From contig NC_052616.1 of the NCBI RefSeq assembly GCF_016545825.1, positions 35,082,192-35,146,191 on the forward strand: a stretch of DNA of 64,000 nt, given 5' to 3'. The translations under genes and the position numbers were made by a program. The notes under the pieces are model-generated. The model had not been told where the DNA came from. It did not search any database and saw only the letters and a program-made list of their open reading frames with translations. Source of the stretch: Eucalyptus grandis. Taxonomy: Eukaryota; Streptophyta; Magnoliopsida; Myrtales; Myrtaceae. Shown in pieces: positions 10,945 to 22,862 of the stretch; the stretch's first letter is position 1, and every line of letters begins with the position of its first letter.

Positions 10945-11160
10945 TAACAGACGCGTCCTTTTCAAAGTTGCGTCTCTTACGTTTGTTTCGTTGGTTTCGT
11001 GTACGAGGAAAATATATGGCGGCCTTCTAATGGTTCGTGTTTTAGCTTTCACACAATCTTGAGCTATGTTTCTCTTATTCACACTAATCTACCTTCTATA
11101 TGCAGCCAAACCAAACCCACGGTAACTTCATCCAATTGTAACCAGCTACAGCTGAAATAT
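10945..11160 (-). other. Module B upstream flank (continuation)
   Basis: Continues the block broken by E3: acgcgtccttttcaaagttgcg and ttacgtttgtttcgttggtttcg match 4742-4800 of copy A. No gene. Confidence 0.6.
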
Positions 11161-11546
11161 TCGGGATATTGACCAAGTCAAAAAAAAAAAAAAAATTGTG
11201 GGGGCCACGAATAAGAAAGGGTGACAAGTCAACAAAAAGAGGAGAAATGGGTACGCTCAACTTTTCAAGACCGAGAGCTGGCGCAGAACAAAGGGGAGGA
11301 AAAGAGAAAGAAAAGGAAAGAAAGAAGAGGGTTTTGCACCATAGATCTCGCCAAGCTGATTCAAATCTGATTTGTAATGTTTAGTAAGTGTTCATGCCCC
11401 TCGTTCGTCCAATTGGAGTGACTTTCATATTAAGGGCTTAAACTCAAAGTTTTGTGAAAATCAAGTCACGAAATCCCATTTTTGAGTTGTGGAACTTTGA
11501 GATTTTATGAAAATAATAGATTTTGTACTTATAGAGCCATGGGGTT
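11161..11546. other. Spacer, possibly the 5' part of an old gypsy LTR
   Basis: Contains an A-run (11180-11195) and purine-rich DNA. No gene is seen. Module homology stops near 11150 and resumes near 16740, so this stretch, 14623-15525 and 16440-16706 together may be one older LTR split by later insertions. That is inference. Confidence 0.3.
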
Positions 11547-14500
11547 TGTTGACACCTAGATTTTGACGGTCCGTTTAGTCATTTATCGCAATTAAAAAAT
11601 TAGGGTTTAATTTTATCAATAATTAATTAATTGCATAACATTTAGTTATAGGTGCATTTATTTTTTATTTGCATTTACTGGATCGGTGGTGGATGGGTTG
11701 AATTAGTGATTTTGGGTTTTAAATTAATTAGTTGGATTAAGCCCACAAAGCGAGAGTTGGCCTGTGCCCATGTTTTTTATTGAAAATTATCTCGTGGAAA
11801 ATTGAGATTTGATGCAATATTACGGTAGTTTTTGACGTTTAAAAAAATCATATTGCAATCTTATCTTTGGCCTTTTTGTGATAAAATCATTGGGAATATT
11901 AAGGAGGATAAGGAATATTCTAAAATATTTTGTTGCGGATGGATATCTTGAAAGATTTTAGAATTGGATAATGGAGTTTTATCTAAAGTGAATTATTTGG
12001 AAAATCTTCACAAAAAAATTCCAGTTTATCTTCAATCGCTGAGTCAGCATATAAAATCTTCAATGGTCGAAAGCGAGTCACTTGAAAGATTTTAATAGAT
12101 GATTTGATAGAAGTGAGTCAGATACACGATAATCTCGAAAGATGATCTTCAGCGATTGAGTTGTTATGCAAATCTTCGTAGGTTGAGCAGACTAAGTTTT
12201 CACTCTATAAATGGGGTGGCCTTCTCTTCGTCCGGGGGCTTCTTTTTAAAAAATTCAGAAAAAGTGAAAGGGGAGAGAAGCCATCCGTGGAGTTTAAAAG
12301 GAAAGAAGAGAAAAGAAAAAGCAAAAAAACTTCTGCAGAAAAGCGAAGGAAGAGGGAGAGTGACGTGAGAGAGAGAGAAAGAGGAGAAAAGTAAAGAGGT
12401 GATTTGACCCCTACTGTTCATCATCTTCCCCAAATCGCTGCTCCTCCTCTGCAACTTCCATCCGCGAGGCTTCCGCCACCGTGTGTTCGCCACAGCCGCT
12501 TCAGCGGTCTCCCCACGAAGCTCGCCGCGACGACGCCGCGCCGCCTGGAGCTCGAAGCCAGTCCCGTCCGACGCCTGGATCTTCCTCCGCACGAGCCCCG
12601 ACGACTCCGCCGTTCGCCTCTGCCGTCTCCCCTGCAGCGCCTCCACCCGCGACGCGTCTGTTCCGCGCCGCGCCCACACCACGACAACGCTGCTGCAACC
12701 ACCGACCGCTGCACCCGCACCGCGATCTCGCCTGTCGCCGGAGCTCTCCATCGCCCACGAGCTCGCTGCTCCGCCAGCAAGTCCCGAACAGAACGCTAGC
12801 CCCTTGCGGAGACGCTGTCCGACTTGTCCGCCGCGCCTCCTCCTCAGCCGCAACGCAGCCCCTACCGGATCGACGCCTGCATGCCGGTGCTCTGTCCCTG
12901 CCACCGCCTCGCCCCACCGGATGCCGAGCCGACGCCCCTGCAGCGCCCCCGTTTGCGAAGCTACCTTCGATTCACCTCTTCGCCGATCGCTTGCTGCTGT
13001 TTTCCTCTCGCCGGAGCTCTGACGATCATCCCCTCACGCCGGCGACTCGTCACCGGACCGGCCACCACGTGCTGCCTTGCTCAGAAGAAAAGGAAAAACA
13101 ACAGAAAAAGCATAATTAAATCAATTAGGTTGTTTTTATTTTTCATTTATTTTACTTTATTTTGCTTACATTCTTTAGTTATTTACTTAATTGGATCCCA
13201 ATGTTCACTTTATGAATCTTGTAGGCATTATCCACAAGAGTTATTCCTAAACTTATTGTAATTATTAATTTGACCGTAAGATGTCGGGTTATTTTTTTAA
13301 TTATTTTGAACCATTTGTCGTAATAATTAGGGTTAGGATAATCGTTAATTTAACCTGTGAGACAACAGATTATTTTTTTCGATTATTTTGATCCTTTATT
13401 TGATTGCGTATCTTGCTTGTTTAGATTTACTACTTAAGAGAATCACTAAAAATCTAAAAAAATATATTTAAATTAGGATTCAGTTTGTTTTAGATTGTTA
13501 TCTTGCATAGCTAGGATAGGGATCTTAGTTCGAAAAATATAAAAAATGCATTAATTTAGGATTTTAGTTGCATGTTTAATTATGTGGCAATTTTAAATTT
13601 TGAATTTTAAATAAAAAATAAAAGATAAAAACTCTCATGCATATGTCATGTAGAATTAGGGCTTGCTCCGCATGTCATTGCATATTAGATCAATTACATG
13701 TTAGATTAAGATAATATCTTAGTTTAAATTATGATTTAATGTGACTTAATCCTTAGTTTAAATTAGATAGAATTTTAATCTAGCTAGATCATTTTCGCAT
13801 TTTTAAATAGAAATATCAAATGCACGTCATTTAGTTTTTATTAGGTTCATTAGAACTTTCTCGTCATTAGACTAAATCATTTAATAAATATCGCATGACA
13901 TATAACTCGCATGCTAAATTATATGCAGCATGTCATCTTAGTTTAAATAATTTTGTATGTCATTGCATCGCATTGCATGTCATTAGAATTATGTCATTTA
14001 GATTGCATTTAATTATTGCATTTCTTCATGTCATATAGTTTAGGTCATGCTGCCATGTCATATTAGATTATTAACATGCATTGCATAAGTCATGATTTTC
14101 ATTAAATAAAGTGAAAACAAAAATTGAAATTGCGTGTTAATTAGAAATCATATCTAGTGATCTTTGATGTGAATTCGATTTAACAATGCGATACTTTCGT
14201 TGCTCCTAGGTATGTTTTGCAATATTTAATTGATTTCTTGAGTGTTAAATTGGTGGTATGCGCACATGTATGATCACCTCGCATGTTAGGAAGTTAAATC
14301 AATTCAATTGCCAAACATTTTTTAAAAATAAAATAAAAAGGTACCGAAATGGCACTAGGATAGTCTAGTGTAACCAAGTCCCCGAACTCATAAATATTTG
14401 GTTCGTAGGAGTAAGGTGAATCTCCCATTACTTTACTTGGGTTTCTAATCGACCCACCAAAAATAGATTAGTGGCGACTCCTAATTAAAAAATTTGCATG

Positions 14501-14622
14501 TTAAGAATTAAAACCTAAGTCGCGAATTGGTATGGGCTTGGGAGAGCCCGAGCTAAGCTTAAAGACTTAGCAATCCATTAGCCAAACCATAGGTGGCTCA
14601 CCCCGAATAATTGGGTCGCGAC
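11547..14622 (+). mobile_element. Solo LTR, about 3.08 kb, Ty3/gypsy Tat-like
   Basis: Starts tgttgacacctagattttg and ends caccccgaataattgggtcgcgac. It is flanked on both sides by gggtt (11542-11546 and 14624-14628), the 5-bp duplication expected of LTR insertion; the last base departs from the usual CA. A TATA box (ctctataaatgg, about 12202) precedes a transcribed-leader-like part, purine-rich and then C-rich (12240-13080), followed by an AT-rich part with many catgtcat words. No gag/pol lies on either side, so it is a solo LTR left by LTR-LTR recombination. The ORFs of 119-234 aa in the C-rich part run on both strands and are not convincing genes. Confidence 0.7.
12200..12212 (+). promoter_or_regulatory. 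LTR TATA box
   Basis: The sequence ctctataaatgg inside the solo LTR is followed by a long leader-like stretch without a conserved ORF. Position within the LTR fits the U3/R junction. Confidence 0.5.
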
Positions 14623-15525
14623 GGGGTTTAATGGAGGCTAATTAGAAGCAACGGTTTGGTTGGAGCAAAATTTTAGGGTTTCACGAATGAGTTTTGTGTT
14701 GCGTTTACATTTAAATAACTAAGCAATTTGTTAGCATATATGAATCATTTTATTAGTGTTTAGGCTTAGTTTAGTCGTTTCATAATTGACATAGAGTTTT
14801 ATTTGGTTTTAATATCGATGCTCATTTAGTTATTAGGATTACAGGATCATTAGTTCAATTTAGCTTTCTTGTTTGGCCTTAGGTATTCCCAAGGTGAGCG
14901 GTATTATCTCTTATTTGAATTTGTAATCTCATGTCTTGAAAGTTATAAAAATTTGATATGTCATAAGTTATTAAAAGCATGTTTTGTTCGATAAAATTTA
15001 GATCTGACATTTACTACAATTTGATATTTGTGTAGTTTGAGAGTTGTTTTAAGAAATGTGTTGCAAAATGTTGTATACTGATTTATGAACTAGTCTATGA
15101 AATGAATTCTGAAATATTTTGGGAAATGTATTGTGATTTATGAAATGCTTTCTAGATTTAGCTTTGTGGATTGTGAATGATGTCGGTGTGAATTTGTGTT
15201 AGTGCTAAATATTGATGTAAGCTCAATGAGGGGCTTGTAGCTATGAATACTAGTTTAGGATATCATTATGGGCAAATCACTGACAATATAAGTGAAGACC
15301 TTGCCAACAGGAGAGCTCGGTTCCCTTGTCACAAGGCATTATGCGTGACCATGGTAGATATTTGAGTAAGAGTTTGGCCAACGGAATGGATGATTGACGT
15401 GTGATTTTGTTCAGATTGATCAATTGACTTGACTATTATTATCTGTATTGTGATGATGGATTTAAATGAGTATCTACACCATGAAAATGATATGTTGAAG
15501 TAATATACGACTCATTTTAATCTTA
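14623..15525 (+). mobile_element. Fragment of an older gypsy-type LTR
   Basis: Holds the motifs ggtattcccaaggtgagcgg and gagctcggttcccttgtcacaaggc, which I associate with long plant gypsy LTRs. It appears to continue past element E5 to a gttttgggacgtgaca end at 16706. No coding sequence. The assignment rests on remembered resemblance and needs a repeat search. Confidence 0.35.
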
Positions 15526-16439
15526 GACTCTATTCGTTTCACAAAAAATAACTTCCAAGAAAACGTTTTCCGAATTTTTTGATGTCGTTTTACAGAAAAT
15601 AAATTGCTTCAGGAAAATATTTTCCTCACTTAATCTCTCTTATCTCACACCCTCATAAACCTTCACTTCCTCCTCCTTTTTTTTTTTTTTAATTCGAATT
15701 ATTCATTTTCATTTATTCTCCCTCTTCTTCTTTATTTTTATGTTTTTTTAACTGATTTTTTTATTCTTCTTCTTTTTCTTCTTCCTTGGCTGATCGCCAA
15801 CCACCGACCGCCGACCATAGGCCAACTCTAGCCTTGCCCAAGGCCAAATATAACAAGGGCGAGACTCAAGCTCGTCAGATCTAGTGAGCGGCGAGCTTGC
15901 CGGCCTTGGCGGAGCTTGAGCTCTCTTGGATTGGGTAGGCCGTGAGCTTGCCGGCCTCGGTGAAGCTCGATCTCGCTGGATTTGGCGAGCCGACTAAGCC
16001 TCGTCCGTTGTTTGACGAGCTTGCGGCTTACCTGGAACGGATGAGCCTTGAGCTCGCCGGATCTAGCGATTGGGTCTTAGTCGACGTTGGGCAGCCAACC
16101 ACGTCGATGCATGCAACGGTAGAGGAAGGAGAAGGAAGAAAGATGAAGGAAAAGAAAAAGGGAAAAAGGAAAAGAAAGAAAAAAGAAAAATTAAAAATAA
16201 CAAAAAATTGATTTCTTAAAATAAAATTAATTAAAAATTTATTTTTAAAAAATTATTAAATTATAATTTGTTTGGTAATTTTTCCCAAAAAATCAAATTA
16301 GATATCAAACAATGGAAAACATTTTCCACTTAAATTTCAATTTTCAGCCGAATATAAGAAAATATAGTTATTTTTTGGAAAATGATTTTCTAGAAAATAT
16401 TTGGGAAGACCTAATATTTTCAGCGAAACGAACAGATTT
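15526..16439. mobile_element. Non-autonomous TIR element E5 with GC-rich core, TTA-flanked
   Basis: Left end gactctattcgtttcac, right end reverse complement aaatctgttcgtttcgc, flanked by TTA (15523-15525 and 16440-16442). The sub-terminal arms carry aaaataacttccaagaaaacg and its inverted counterpart. The core (about 15787-16130) has gcgagcttgccggcc and gagctcgccgg words between a pyrimidine tract (15665-15786) and a purine tract (16120-16190). Purine-tract ORFs are meaningless. Confidence 0.75.
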
Positions 16440-16706
16440 TTAAAGTTTGTTGTTTTTTGGATTTGGTGTAAATGAGTTACGATACTGGGTGCTTGATCTA
16501 TTTAGAAGAAATGCGTGCTACTCTCTAAGTAATGGTTGCTCATCTCTTTTTCCCAATCTTTTGAGGTTCTCAGTTAGTGGTTATAGAACAAGAGCAATAT
16601 CATTGAGGACTTTTGGGAGTTGGTTTGTGAGTGCTTTGAGCCTGCATCCTTTAGGTGATAAGACAGTCATGTCATCCCCTATTCTTAATGGTTTTGGGAC
16701 GTGACA
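16440..16706 (+). mobile_element. Terminal piece of an LTR-like repeat
   Basis: Ends gttttgggacgtgaca, a typical right end of some plant gypsy LTRs. An 85-aa frame (16447-16704) spans it but shows no domain, so no gene is claimed. Confidence 0.35.
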
Positions 16707-17869
16707 ATAACAAGTCAGGTGAGTCTAACATGTGAAAAATAATTATCTGTAGCCACATCATTCAGTTATAAAAAAAACCAAATAGATGGGAATTCAACAT
16801 GTGAATTGAATTAACAAAGCAAATGAATGATGCTATGCGAAAAACAATTTGAAGATATTGGAACCTAGGAATTCGAATATGACCCGCTGGAATGGCATCA
16901 TTCACAGCATTGATAATTATTAGCCTTATTACATCTGATACGTTACTCACAATATAATTGGTCATCTCTTTCTATTGCTTCTCAAGTAACCTCCTCATGA
17001 AGGTCATCATGCTGGGATTTGCTTTTACTTTCTTAATTGTTCTTCATTGTGATGTCTTGGAAGATCAATTCTTGCGTTGAAATTCTCTTGATGCTCTACC
17101 ATGGCTTAAGACTCAAAATATGTAGCAACTTCATTTCAAGTTTGTGATATTGGATTGAGGATGCCAACGGCATTGTCTATCTCTTGTTAATTTTTTGTTC
17201 TTGCCATGAAAGCTTCCTCAGGTCAACAAACAAGAGTTCTATTGGGAGCGCCAAAAATATGTTCTAATAGAAAGGGTGAAATACTCGAACTATAACAGAC
17301 TAGTCCAGTCTACCAAAGGTTGAAGGATCCTTTGTGTAATGTACAAGGAAGCGGCTGTTGGGATTTTGTTTCGAAAACAAAAATATGTGTATAGGTAAAT
17401 TGAATAAAAAAATGATTCACAATGGAAGCAAAACGCCCATACACGTAATTCCTTAGCATTATTTATGCATTTTAATAAGAAGCATGAAGATAAGAGAAGG
17501 AGACTAATCACATTACCGTGCTCAAAAAGTTTGGTTCTAATGTTCCTATGTCCAATGTCACGTAATGTTGGTTCTGACATTATTTAGATTCTAATCGTAA
17601 ATGTATGATCTCCTCATAGCATTTCTAGAGTATTCCTTTCCAATGTTCTTCAATTCTAGCCCCACTATTGGACCTCTAGTTTAGACACACCACTGATCTA
17701 GCATCAAACGCTAAAGAGAAATTGAGAGAGCTTATAACTACAATTGTGTTAGCAACTGCTCTGGCATGTGAATAATTCGATTGATCACCATCATCTCTCG
17801 ATCATCTCATGATCCTCTCTCAATCGCCTTTTATAATCGATATCATATCACATTTATTTAAATCAATTT
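16707..17869. other. Module B distal end and unclassified repeat DNA
   Basis: 16740-16925 matches the distal end of modules A (5280-5345) and C (53440-53545) through the words gatgggaattcaacatgtga and aaatgaatgatgctatgc. Beyond it, attgggagcgccaaaaatatgttc (about 17240) resembles a retroelement leader. No gene can be supported; a 96-aa frame at 17290-17580 has no domain. Confidence 0.35.
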
Positions 17870-18490
17870 AACTCTAAAACCGTTTTAAAGCATTAATTCA
17901 GCCGTAATGTCTAAACTTGAATATGGACATAAATTTTGAAACTGTTTCAGAATATTAATTTGGACATTAATTCTATAGAGCATCAGAACTTTATTCTAGA
18001 CATTAACTTTATAACTATTATAAAACTTTATATTAACCGTTACGTCTGAAACTATTTCTAAATATTGATTTGCCCATTGATTCTGAAACCATTTCAAATC
18101 ATTACTATGGCTGTTAAGTTTGAAACCATTTCAGATATTTCAAATCATTGAAGACATTTCAAAACTTTAATTCGCCTATTGATTTTGAACTCACTTCAGA
18201 TCATTAATGCAGTTATTGATTTTGAACTCACTTAAGATAATTAATACATTCATTAATTTTGAACTCACTTTAGATCATTAATATGGCCATTGATTCTAAA
18301 CTTCCCTTAGATCATAAATGCTGCCATTTATTCTGAATTCACTTTAGATTATTAACGCGGCTATTGATTCTGAACTCATTTTAGACTATTAATGCGGCTG
18401 TTGAATTTAAACCCACTTTAGATTTTTTATTTAGCTGTAAAGTCTAAAATCGTTTCAAATCTTTAATATAGCCTATAAAATCTAAAACTG
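17870..18490. repeat. 37-bp minisatellite, about 16 diverged units
   Basis: Unit approximates gaactcacttcagatcat followed by taatgcagttattgatttt. Consecutive copies starting near 18189, 18226 and 18263 are 37 bp apart; older copies on both sides have decayed to the words gaaaccatttcaaatcatta and tctaaactg. No coding. Confidence 0.8.
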
Positions 18491-18684
18491 CTCAAGAACT
18501 TATGTTTTTAGCTTGATCAATCTGATTATCTCAATTGCAAATATATTCACAATATTATCTCTTTTGTTATAATGTCATTGTGAATTGTCATGGTGCTTGA
18601 CATCCCTAGATTTATCACTAAGCTGGTAGTATGACTTCTACAAACATATTAGCACAACCAAGAGAATTGATTGTCCAATCAAAA

Positions 18685-18897
18685 TCTAGTTTCTACAAAC
18701 ATCTAGCAGTATGTCATGGTTATCTAGACAATGTATATATTTCAAAAAAAAAATAATGAACACATTAGCTTTGGCGATCATATAAATTAATCCTTCTGTT
18801 TCACTATGTCCTAATCGAACAAAGGCCCTGTAAATGTTTGTCAACCCATCAATTCGATCATATCTAGTTTCTACAAACATCTAGCAGTATGTCATGG
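18685..18897. repeat. Direct repeat of 36 bp, 176 bp apart
   Basis: The sequence tctagtttctacaaacatct plus the next 16 bases (agcagtatgtcatggtt) occurs at 18685-18720 and again at 18861-18896 with no mismatch seen. The spacer holds a poly-A run. Confidence 0.85.
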
Positions 18898-20274
18898 TTC
18901 TATCGTTTGCGGACATTTGTATATGTAAAAGAATTGACCGGCACTTTATCAAAAGGAACAGGATGTGTTCCCTCTTTATCAAGTTTAAAAGTTCTGTTTC
19001 TCTCCCTCCCTCTCTCCATGCTGGCCCGATCTAAATTTGTGAAACTCGGTTTTATGTTTATCTCTTAAACGTGAGATAAAGAATATTTTACTCTCAGCGG
19101 CTCCGTTATGTTGTGAAACTTTTCATTCCAAGCATGGCCACTCCATTTCATCCTCAATGGTTCCCCCAGACACTGCCCAATCACGACCTGCCACGTCAGC
19201 CCTACCTTTCACCGAAAGCAAATCTACAATGAAAGATTCACAAAGGTCATGTCTAATATCTACATCTATGTACTTTCTATCAATTACTTTTCCATATTAA
19301 TAGAAATATTTTCCATCGTTATTAGTTATAACTATCTGCTGCTTATGAAGATTAGATTTTTATTTTCCTTTATTAGCATGCCCATTGCCCAAATTTTTAT
19401 TTTTATTTTTATTTTTTGTTATTTGGCTAGACCTGATATGTTGTTTACCAAATCACATTTGGGAATCTCTTTCCTTATTGGGATGAGATTATATCTATCC
19501 TTTTCATGACAACGAAAGTATTTTTTTTCCCAATTATATCCATTTTTGGCTCACTTGGCATGTCTTTCTTCAAGGTTCTCATCAACTTTGGAGAACTTCG
19601 ATTGTTATCAATCATTCGAAATGCCATCTCTTTCTCTTTTTTTCATTATTGAAATAAATTACAGGGTTTACATGATTTTTACCCACACGCACATCCAATT
19701 GCTGAAGCTAAGATGAATAAGTCGAGTTAAACCGAACGAGTCTGAAGGAGGAGATATTCTGTGGATGGGCTTTTTTGTTTATATATTAATAGGCCTCTTC
19801 TTGATGGGCTTCGAACGAAATATAATGGGCTTCATTAACTGAATTCATGGCCCAGCTCAGTTTTCTGATCTTATGAAGTCTCATGGGCTCCGTTCACGTC
19901 CTCTGATTTGTGGGTTTAATTGGGCTTGGCGAGCAGGCTTTTTCCTACTTGATAAACTCTGGTCCGAATTGGATTGAACGAGTTGGACATAAAAGATCAA
20001 CGTAATCTGGTGAGGCTTGAGTTTTGTCATTTCATTATCTTTTCTCTCCTTTTCCATTTACTTAATTAAAAATTTATATTTGCATTATTAGCAAAACTCA
20101 GTGTCAACAACTAAGAGCCAAAACATCTATCTACAATAAAGCGATAAAAGGAAGCATTTACATATCATAGTTAGGTACGATTTGCATCATATGGCTTTAT
20201 TCTCTGAAACAAATGCTCGGAATCTAAGGAAATGCTAAAGAAAAAAAAAATTCCTAAAGACAAGAAAAATTTTA
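18898..20274. other. AT-rich spacer with a TGGGCY cluster
   Basis: No gene recognised. A plus-strand frame of 86 aa at 19249-19509 is hydrophobic and T-rich, without a family match. The notable item is the motif cluster at 19760-19930, listed separately. Confidence 0.35.
19760..19930. promoter_or_regulatory. Cluster of site-II-like TGGGCY motifs
   Basis: Five TGGGCT motifs and one GGCCCA lie within about 170 bp. In plants TGGGCY (site II) binds TCP factors and is typical of promoters of housekeeping and ribosomal genes. No gene is visible next to it, so it may be a relic promoter or chance. Confidence 0.3.
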
Positions 20275-20985
20275 GGTTATGTTTGATTGTCCAGATTTCT
20301 AATAAGGATATGATTGGATAAGATATGATATAAAATCCAGAGGAATATGTAATATTACGTAAATTGTTTGGTGATTGCGGTAATAAAATCGAATATATCA
20401 ATATCGTATCATATAGATTATTTTGTGTAAATGACACATCAATATAAATAAACCACAAATTTTACAAACAAAAGTGGTAAAAATCTCTCACAACACTTTT
20501 GTCTACTTTATTTTTATTTTATTTTCATTCCTTTTTAAGTAATTTCTTTTTTATTTCTTAATTTCTTTTTCATCATTCTCCAATAATTTTTTTTTGAAAT
20601 AGAAAATTGTACTAATACACCTAAAATACTAAACACTTAAAATGTGTAATAAATATATATTTGTATTTATTTTATAAAATAAAATAAAATTCACATATAT
20701 AAATAAAAATCTAAGATTAAATTAAAAAATAAATTTTTATGTCGAATTTCTTATATTACAATTCCAATATTATTTATATTAAAATATAATTTTAAATTTG
20801 TTAATTAAAATTTTTTGTTATTTGAGCAAAATAACTTTTCTATTCTAGATATTAGAAATTCTATTCACTTTTATCTCATATTTTTATGAAATAATTTTAT
20901 TTGACTTATATCCCTCTTATATCTGATTTTATCCATCATCAAATTTAGAATGAGATAAATTTTATCCCACTCACCGAACAAAGCT
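20275..20985. mobile_element. MITE, TTA-flanked, PIF/Harbinger-like, no GC core
   Basis: Ends ggttatgtttgattg and, reverse complemented, agctttgttcggtg, flanked by TTA at 20272-20274 and 20986-20988. Inner arms are complementary in part (aagatatgatataaaatcc against ggataaaatcagatataag). It is AT-rich throughout and carries no protein. It is the control element: the same end type as E3-E6, without the GC core. Confidence 0.7.
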
Positions 20986-21340
20986 TTACTGTTTAGAACA
21001 ATGGCTGGACAACGAAAAGCTGCTCTCTTGATTCGATGTCGGGAGCAGTAGACCTCAAAGGCTGAGATCAAACCTCCCCTTCTCTATAAAGAATGAGCAG
21101 GGTCCACACCTATACTATCCACCCAAGTATGAACTGTATAACCTAATTTCCAGTGGATCAGCTCAAATGACCGAAAATCCTTTTGCTAAAAGTACCAAAA
21201 TAAGTCAAAGAACTTACGTAACACCAAGAAAATAACAGCAAATAGTACAAAAAATAAAAAACTAAACACTGAAATGAAGAAGCTGTGAATCAGCATAATA
21301 TGCGTAACTTAAGATAATATGTCAATCAAGATATACACAA
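20986..21340. other. Spacer, nothing recognised
   Basis: No coding, RNA or repeat signal is identified. Confidence 0.35.
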
Positions 21341-21620
21341 TCAAATGAAGATATACATGAAATACATATGCAATCTCGAGAGATACAAATAGTCAACATA
21401 GATTCTCGCCTCCTCATTACTTAGTTCTTCTTCTATCTCGTTGACTTGAGCAAGGGCCAACACATCTTCACTGTTCTCTTTTCCTTTTCCTTCTCCTCCT
21501 CCTTCGTATGGACGTAATAGGAACACCCGGTAACTTTCATCTTCACCAAATGGAAGTTCCAAGACATTTTTGCCTCACTAGAGTAGGCACGGAAGCAGCT
21601 CTTAGTCAAAGCTCTCACTT
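21341..21620 (-). pseudogene. Duplicated coding-like segment, unknown family (copy 1)
   Basis: On the minus strand a frame reads LPFGEDESYRVFLLRPY, a glycine/glutamate/lysine-rich spacer, DVLALAQVNEIEEELSNEEAR and a short hydrophobic tail. The copy at 22090-22420 preserves the same order of blocks (SFGEDESYSMFLL..., QVNKLEEELSDD) in spite of base changes and indels. Conservation of protein-level blocks suggests an exon. I do not recognise the family. No start or partner exon is found. Confidence 0.35.
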
Positions 21621-22079
21621 GCATTTACTTTGCAAAACTCACTCAAAGTAGCTCTGAGTTGCAATCGCAACTCTCACTCACTTGAAGCAGCACTGAGTCA
21701 TAGCTCTCGCTCACTCGTATTTATTTGCGAAACTCACTCGAAGAAATTGCAACTTGATAAAAATCCCCTAATTGACGTTAAAGTGTGATAATTAACTTTA
21801 ATGTCAAGAGGCTTCAAATACTTCTCTGATTTTTTTTTTCAAATTTTAGATAAACATAAAATGTGAAATTTTTAGCCTAGATTAACCAATTGATCGGATC
21901 CCATCAGATCGTTGAATTTTATGGCACTAAGTGAAGATCGACTAAATACTGTCAATTCAAGAGACATGGACGAAATATCATTAAGTTGAGAATAATAAAG
22001 CGGAATAGGTAACAAAGGAATTTTTTGTATATTTCAATATTTATATTACTGAAGAATATGTCAGTCTATTTATAAGTTT

Positions 22080-22420
22080 TGTTAGATAATTATTTTAAAA
22101 TAATATCTCGATCAAGATATGCACAATTAGATGGAGATATATGCACAATACACGTGAAATGGATAATCAACATAAATATCAACCTATCATCACTCAGTTC
22201 TTCTTCTAATTTGTTGACTTGAGCAGGAGCAAACACGTCTTTGCTGTCCTCTTCTTCTTCTCTTCCTTCTTTACATAGGTCTAACAGGAACATCGAGTAA
22301 CTTTCATCTTCACCAAATGAAAGTTCCGAGGCATTTTTATTGTCTTCTTCTCCTCCTTTGAATAGGCGCAGTAAAAGCTCCCACTAACTTTCATCTTTGC
22401 TAGACAGCTCTTCACAATGG
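22080..22420 (-). pseudogene. Duplicated coding-like segment, unknown family (copy 2)
   Basis: Homologous to 21325-21570. It encodes an FGEDESYSMFLLDL-like block and QVNKLEEELSDD, and extends further with a third weak repeat of the KMKV-type block near 22300-22400. The function is unknown. It lies 5' (minus-strand sense) of nothing recognisable. Confidence 0.3.
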
Positions 22421-22862
22421 TCATCTTTGGCTTCGTGGTTGTCGTTCGTTGTACTCTACTTCTCTTCCTTGTTCATCATGTTGGAGGTCATTCTCGCTGT
22501 TGGAGATTTGTTTGTCAAAACAAGCTGAGTGTTTTTTCCTTATCCTACATAGAAAAAGTGGGAGGAAGTGGGCTGATTTATAACTGAAGGGTTTCCTTGT
22601 GTACCTCAAGGAATGTTCGGTGGGGCTAGACCCCACCATACTTGCGGTTTAATTAGCTCTAATCCCTTTTGTTATTTTATTTTTCTTTTTGGTTATGTTA
22701 TTAATTTTTTATTCAATTCAAAGGTTGTTTTTATTTTGAGAATTTTCGGAAATGAAAATTCGAAATTTTATTTATTTTAAAAAATTATAAAAATTATTAT
22801 TCCAAATTTTGTTTGTGTCTTTTCAAGACAACATTTGGAAAATTACTTATTCGGTTTGCAAC
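22421..22862. other. Spacer, possible copia leader
   Basis: Contains ggtggggctagaccccacca (22619-22638), an imperfect palindrome, and T-rich DNA. No gene is seen. Confidence 0.3.

Noticed and set aside
10068..11082. Long ORFs of 185-324 aa on both strands in the GC core of the 9930 element
   Set aside because: They overlap on both strands and in several frames, consist of Gly/Ala/Arg/Pro words copied from the ggcgagg repeats, and run into the terminal arms. High GC with few stop codons explains them.
12200..13119. ORFs of 119-234 aa on both strands, proline- and arginine-rich
   Set aside because: They lie in the C-rich leader of the solo LTR, overlap on opposite strands and lack any family pattern.
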